From: an uncultured Clostridia bacterium
GTDB taxonomy: Bacteria > Bacillota > Clostridia > TANB77 > UBA1234
Assembly: GCA_934132775.1 (NCBI GenBank)
Contig: CAKPAA010000015.1
Span: 1 to 43,655 of the forward strand
Direction of reading: 5' to 3'
Length of the DNA: 43,655 bases
Within the stretch, counting starts at the first letter, position 1. Each line of letters begins with the position of its first letter. The translations under genes and the position numbers were made by a program. Shown here piece by piece: positions 40,879 through 43,655 of the stretch. The notes under the pieces are model-generated. The model was not told the DNA's origin, did not search any database, and worked only from the letters and a program-made list of their open reading frames with translations.

Positions 40879-42285
40879 TTATTTCAAGTTCCAAGCTGTT
40901 GCTACTGTTGTGCCGTCTTTACTTTCATCTCCTATATCTAGGAGCTTTGAGCTTAGAGAAACTACGGGGCGCAACCCATTCGCAGGCGTATTGACGTCAC
41001 CGTACGAGTAATACAAGCGAAAACCATAGACATAGCTAGAGTTAGCATGACGTATGTTGAAGCTAGCATAGCCAGAATAGGCAAAAACGCACGGCGAAGC
41101 CAGCCAGCCCCTGCTGTCTCCCAATATGTTGCCTACTATTGTATTTAAACTACCTGAGTTATAAGAATAATCCGCGTCTTTTACTGTTACTGGATTTGAA
41201 CTTGATGCTACTTTGGGTGTTTCACTTGTTACTGTCTTTCCATTCTCTTCATATGTGTAAAATGTTCCATAAGTATATGTGTATTCTTTTCCATAATAAC
41301 TATCCGATGTTGTGTCATATCCACCTACTGCTTTATTCAAATCTTCTATTGTCATACTTCTTGCTACTAAACTTCCTGATGAATATAACTCTTTACATAT
41401 TCTGTTTAGTTCTTCTGCTCCGTGCAAATATCCGGTTGCTCCTTCTAAAGTTACTTTCGTATCTGTATTTGTTACTCCTTGTGTTGTTAATAGTATTTCT
41501 CCTGTTGTCTCATCTATGCTTAATATTCTCCACTGTGTATTTGCTGTTGTTGTTAATGTTTGAGAGCTTGTATAACCCGTTTTACTTGTATCTGTCGTTA
41601 TTGTCTTACTTGTTGGTACATAATTTACATAGTCGCCTACTTTTATCTTTGCTAATATCTCTTCTTGTGTTGGCCCTGTTTCTATGCCACTTGCTGTTGT
41701 GTTTAGTAACATTCCTTTTTCATCTGTCTTTATCTTCAAATCTTTATCCGCTACTTTTATATCTAATTCGCCCTCTACTCCTACTAAACTCTTATTTACC
41801 GTTTCTTTATCTCTTACGTTGTATTCATTTTCATAGCTATATGGTGGCCAAATAAATACCTTTCCCTCTTTCGTTACTGCATATTTTACTTTTACTCCTG
41901 TTTCTGTTGGTGTATTTACCTTTATCTCAGGCAAATCTATTCCTATATCTGCTGTTTCCTCTATAATTGTGTAATCTGGCACTTGTGCTTCTGTTAAAAA
42001 GGCAGACTCACTAGAACCACCTTTTGCAACATAATTATATGCTTGTCCATCTGTAACTTGTGTGCCACTTGCCATTGCAAAATCTTTTACAGTTACTGTC
42101 TTTGTTTGAATTGCATCTTGCACCTCTCCTATATTCGATACAAACTTTGAATAGTTTGCTTTACTAATCGCACTTGTAGAACTAATAAATACAATCACTG
42201 CTAAAACAATTATTACAATAATCGTAATAACCAATGCAACAGTTGAAAAGCCTCGCTCATTCCTTTTCAATTTCAAATTTTCCAT
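40879..42285 (-). CDS. Prepilin-like surface protein with a C-terminal DGR-type variable domain
   Basis: A 468-aa protein. Residues 1-45 are prepilin-like (KRNERG, then FSTVALVITIIVIIVLA). Residues 45-190 match the giant adhesin at 32.5-36.6 kb. After about 215 comes a DUF6273-like domain, found in Firmicutes surface proteins and resembling C-type-lectin/formylglycine-type folds. It has WRILSID, LNRICKELY, a Tyr-rich middle, and near the end DSRGWLASP, followed by an aromatic/Ser/His-variable stretch and GLRPVVSL. The variable stretch (41103-40967 on the DNA) has a second Asn-rich copy downstream. AAAGGGGAG precedes the ATG. Probably displays a changeable ligand-binding face on the cell surface. 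Confidence 0.82.
   Translation of the reverse strand: MENLKLKRNERGFSTVALVITIIVIIVLAVIVFISSTSAISKANYSKFVSNIGEVQDAIQTKTVTVKDFAMASGTQVTDGQAYNYVAKGGSSESAFLTEAQVPDYTIIEETADIGIDLPEIKVNTPTETGVKVKYAVTKEGKVFIWPPYSYENEYNVRDKETVNKSLVGVEGELDIKVADKDLKIKTDEKGMLLNTTASGIETGPTQEEILAKIKVGDYVNYVPTSKTITTDTSKTGYTSSQTLTTTANTQWRILSIDETTGEILLTTQGVTNTDTKVTLEGATGYLHGAEELNRICKELYSSGSLVARSMTIEDLNKAVGGYDTTSDSYYGKEYTYTYGTFYTYEENGKTVTSETPKVASSSNPVTVKDADYSYNSGSLNTIVGNILGDSRGWLASPCVFAYSGYASFNIRHANSSYVYGFRLYYSYGDVNTPANGLRPVVSLSSKLLDIGDESKDGTTVATAWNLK
40929..40944 (-). repeat. GATA-tetraloop hairpin after the variable region
   Basis: On the coding strand CTCCTA-GATA-TAGGAG, a 6-bp stem with a GRNA-type tetraloop, 22 nt past the end of the variable region. 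DGR target sites often have such a stem downstream of the variable region. Confidence 0.5.
40967..41103 (-). repeat. Variable-region candidate (VR) in the surface protein gene
   Basis: The aligned segment encoding the C-terminal variable stretch. At positions where the second copy has AAT or AAC, this copy has TTT, TAT, CAT or AGC (Phe, Tyr, His, Ser). It ends in GCGCCC on the coding strand, as does the second copy, a possible initiation-of-mutagenic-homology end. Confidence 0.6.
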
Positions 42286-42559
42286 TTTGAAACTCCCCTT
42301 TCATATGTATTCTTTTTAAAAAACATCATTCGTAGATTATTTGTTTATACTATAATTATCCCACAAATAAATACATTAAAACAAATAAATTATAATATGA
42401 TATTTACTAATTAAAATTTTAACAATCTTTCTAATTATTGTAAATAATATTCAGACTTAAATTTAGTCACTATTTTTAAAGGAGTAAAAGTGTATAGAAC
42501 AAATTATTTCATCTCATTGCCCTCTCGGGTTTGAATCATTTAATTTTTTTGCATACAAA

Positions 42560-42592
42560 AAGACACTACACGTTTCTTGTGCAGTGCCTTTG
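42560..42592 (-). terminator. Copy of the tRNA-Ser type terminator
   Basis: GACACTACACG and its near complement around TTTCTT. The same hairpin occurs at 43046-43080 and 43228-43258. A few mismatches show drift. Confidence 0.6.
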
Positions 42593-42671
42593 GTAAAAAA
42601 GAAAATTCATTATTTTTTAATTTATAAAGAAATAATATTCATCTTTAAAAATATTATAAAACAAATTTTCT

Positions 42672-42770
42672 AATTTTTTCGTTCTATGTACTTTTATAGA
42701 ACGAATTTTTCACTTTTTTCGTTTTATGCGTTTTTATAGAACGAATTTTTCGCTTTTTTCGTTCTATATA
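42672..42770. repeat. 40-bp tandem palindromic units
   Basis: TTCGTTCTAT (42678-42687) pairs with ATAGAACGAA (42696-42705). The unit repeats with a 40-bp period (second copy from 42718) and a third half-copy from 42758. Each is followed by TTTTT, as in a terminator. Confidence 0.7.
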
Positions 42771-42810
42771 CAATTTAAGAATTCTTTTAATAATTTTTTC
42801 ACTTCATAAA

Positions 42811-43062
42811 TCAATCAGATAAGAATATTTCTATGTATTCAGAAAAAACAAATATTTGATTTCTACTATATCCAGTTGTTTCTTTTATTATACTGACAGA
42901 TTTCAACTCTTTTATTACACCATTAACAGTGGATTCTGGCATTTTTAATGTTTCAGCGATCTTTTTTCTTGTCGAATAAGGTTCATTATAAAAATAGTCA
43001 ATTATTCTTTTCGCATTATCATACTTAACTTTTAAGTTTATTTTTAAAAAGGCACTACACAT
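42811..43062 (-). pseudogene. C-terminal winged-helix remnant of a Fic protein
   Basis: An 83-aa open frame. From about residue 14 it reads DNAKRIIDYFYNEPYSTRKKIAETL and MPESTVNGVIKELKSVSII, and ends RNQIFVFSEYIEIF. This is the C-terminal winged-helix tail of many Fic-family proteins. The first dozen residues come from a terminator hairpin, so there is no true start and no Fic domain. It is the end of a deleted Fic gene or a stand-alone small HTH gene, the former being more likely. Confidence 0.6.
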
Positions 43063-43080
43063 TTCTTGTGTAGTGCCTTT
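43046..43080. terminator. Terminator hairpin, copy 2
   Basis: AAAAAGGCACTACAC and GTGTAGTGCCTTT pair (12-bp core). It is followed on the plus side by a truncated tRNA-Ser end. Confidence 0.75.
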
Positions 43081-43100
43081 GGCGGAAACAGAGGGATTCG
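43078..43100 (-). pseudogene. Truncated tRNA-Ser 3' end
   Basis: The first 23 bp (acceptor and start of the T-arm with CCA) are identical to the end of tRNA-Ser(GCT) at 43263. After that the sequence diverges completely, so only a fragment remains. Confidence 0.7.
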
Positions 43101-43227
43101 CCGTCTGCTTCGCATACTAGACTTCGCTTGCAACGCAAGCTCTGTCAACTCACTAAAAAAGCTCCACTGGAGCTTTTTCTTTACGCTCGTTGCCCTCTCG
43201 GGTTCGAATCATTTATGTTTTTGGCAT

Positions 43228-43258
43228 AAAAAAAACACTACACGTTTCTTGTGTAGTG
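43228..43258 (-). terminator. Terminator of the tRNA-Ser operon
   Basis: CACTACAC (43236-43243) pairs with GTGTAGTG (43251-43258), with eight T on the minus strand, 5 bp after the tRNA end. Confidence 0.85.
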
Positions 43259-43262
43259 CCTT

Positions 43263-43354
43263 TGGCGGAAACAGAGGGATTCGAACCCTCGCGGCCCTTA
43301 CGAACCCTAACAGTTTAGCAAACTGTCCCCTTCAACCGACTTGGGTATGTCTCC
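43263..43354 (-). tRNA. tRNA-Ser (anticodon GCT)
   Basis: 92 nt including encoded CCA. The acceptor GGAGACA pairs with TGTTTCC. The anticodon loop TTGCTAA reads GCT. There is a long variable arm, as in serine tRNAs. Confidence 0.95.
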
Positions 43355-43400
43355 AATTATTTTTAATAAAGCACTTTGCTTTTAGCAAACAAAGTGCCTT

Positions 43401-43491
<91 letters not shown>

Positions 43492-43520
43492 AAATTGTAG
43501 TCGTCTTGTCGACAAGAACT

Positions 43521-43549
43521 ATATTAACATTTAATCTAGCTCTTGTCAA
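43521..43549 (-). promoter_or_regulatory. Promoter of the tRNA-Ser operon
   Basis: TTGACA (43549-43544), a 17-bp spacer, TAATAT (43526-43521). A 12-bp perfect palindrome CTTGTCGACAAG (43505-43516) lies between promoter and tRNA. Bases 43550-43655 hold nothing else I recognise. Confidence 0.8.
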
Positions 43550-43655
43550 CAACTTTTTATTTATAAATTTCATATTTCATGTAGGTTAATCAATCATTTG
43601 TCACAAAATATTTAAAAATATATATTTTGAGTACCAAGCATGTCTTATGCTGATT

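Larger units (their letters stand above)
42286..42810. other. Repeat-rich intergenic region upstream of the target gene
   Basis: No gene. It holds an AT-rich upstream region, a T-arm-like fragment with CCCTCTCGGGTTTGAATC (near 42520), a terminator copy (42560-42592) and the 40-bp tandem palindromes (42672-42770). Confidence 0.5.

Noticed and set aside
41139..41855. A 238-aa plus-strand frame rich in Leu
   Set aside because: It is the complement of the DGR-type surface protein gene, and its Leu richness is a shadow of that gene's codons.

Overview
The window (43,655 bases, AT-rich, roughly 30% GC by eye) looks like the chromosome of a low-GC Gram-positive anaerobe of the Clostridia. Reasons: a four-subunit pyruvate:ferredoxin oxidoreductase, a MecA adaptor, a GerMN spore-germination domain, SLH-domain and LemA/TPM surface proteins, strong AGGAGG ribosome sites, and textbook TTGACA-17-TATAAT promoters. 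I cannot name the species.

Layout. 1-3.4 kb: the por operon (porG-porD-porA-porB, minus strand). 3.4-10.3 kb: a frameshifted GerMN gene, mecA, a GC-rich orphan membrane protein gene with its own operator, a TtcA-like tRNA thiolation enzyme coupled to a secreted NAGPA-domain protein, and a small anchored protein. 10.5-23.7 kb: a 13 kb element inserted at the 3' end of tRNA-Pro(UGG). It is bounded by a 13-bp direct repeat and carries xis/int at its right end. It holds a DpnII-type (GATC) restriction-modification system with a RecD-like helicase, a Ser/Thr kinase, a HEPN-motif protein and an AAA/DUF4143 ATPase. Its integrase, RepA_N gene, TnpV-like gene and kinase are all broken, so it appears stranded. 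24-32 kb: a Fic protein, a BlaI/M56 pair in which the M56 protease is fused to an M23 domain, a REC-GGDEF protein with an anchored partner, ksgA, a 3D-domain protein and an SLH protein. 32.5-42.3 kb: two surface proteins sharing a prepilin-like N-terminus, with between them a ComEC-like metallo-hydrolase, Maf, LemA and a TPM protein. 42.4-43.6 kb: a repeat-rich stretch with two tRNA-Ser genes, tRNA debris, repeated terminators and a Fic C-terminal remnant.

The most unusual signal is at 40.6-41.1 kb. The C-terminal domain of the second prepilin-like protein looks like a diversity-generating-retroelement (DGR) variable region. A gap-free, Asn-codon-rich second copy of that region lies about 190 bp downstream. 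Differences in its upstream half fall mostly on adenines of the second copy's coding strand. No reverse transcriptase or accessory protein is present in the window, so this would be a target cassette served in trans or left behind.

Three genes (GerMN, kinase, RepA_N) carry single-base-type frameshifts. The first lies in a T6 run, so read-level confirmation is needed before calling it biological.
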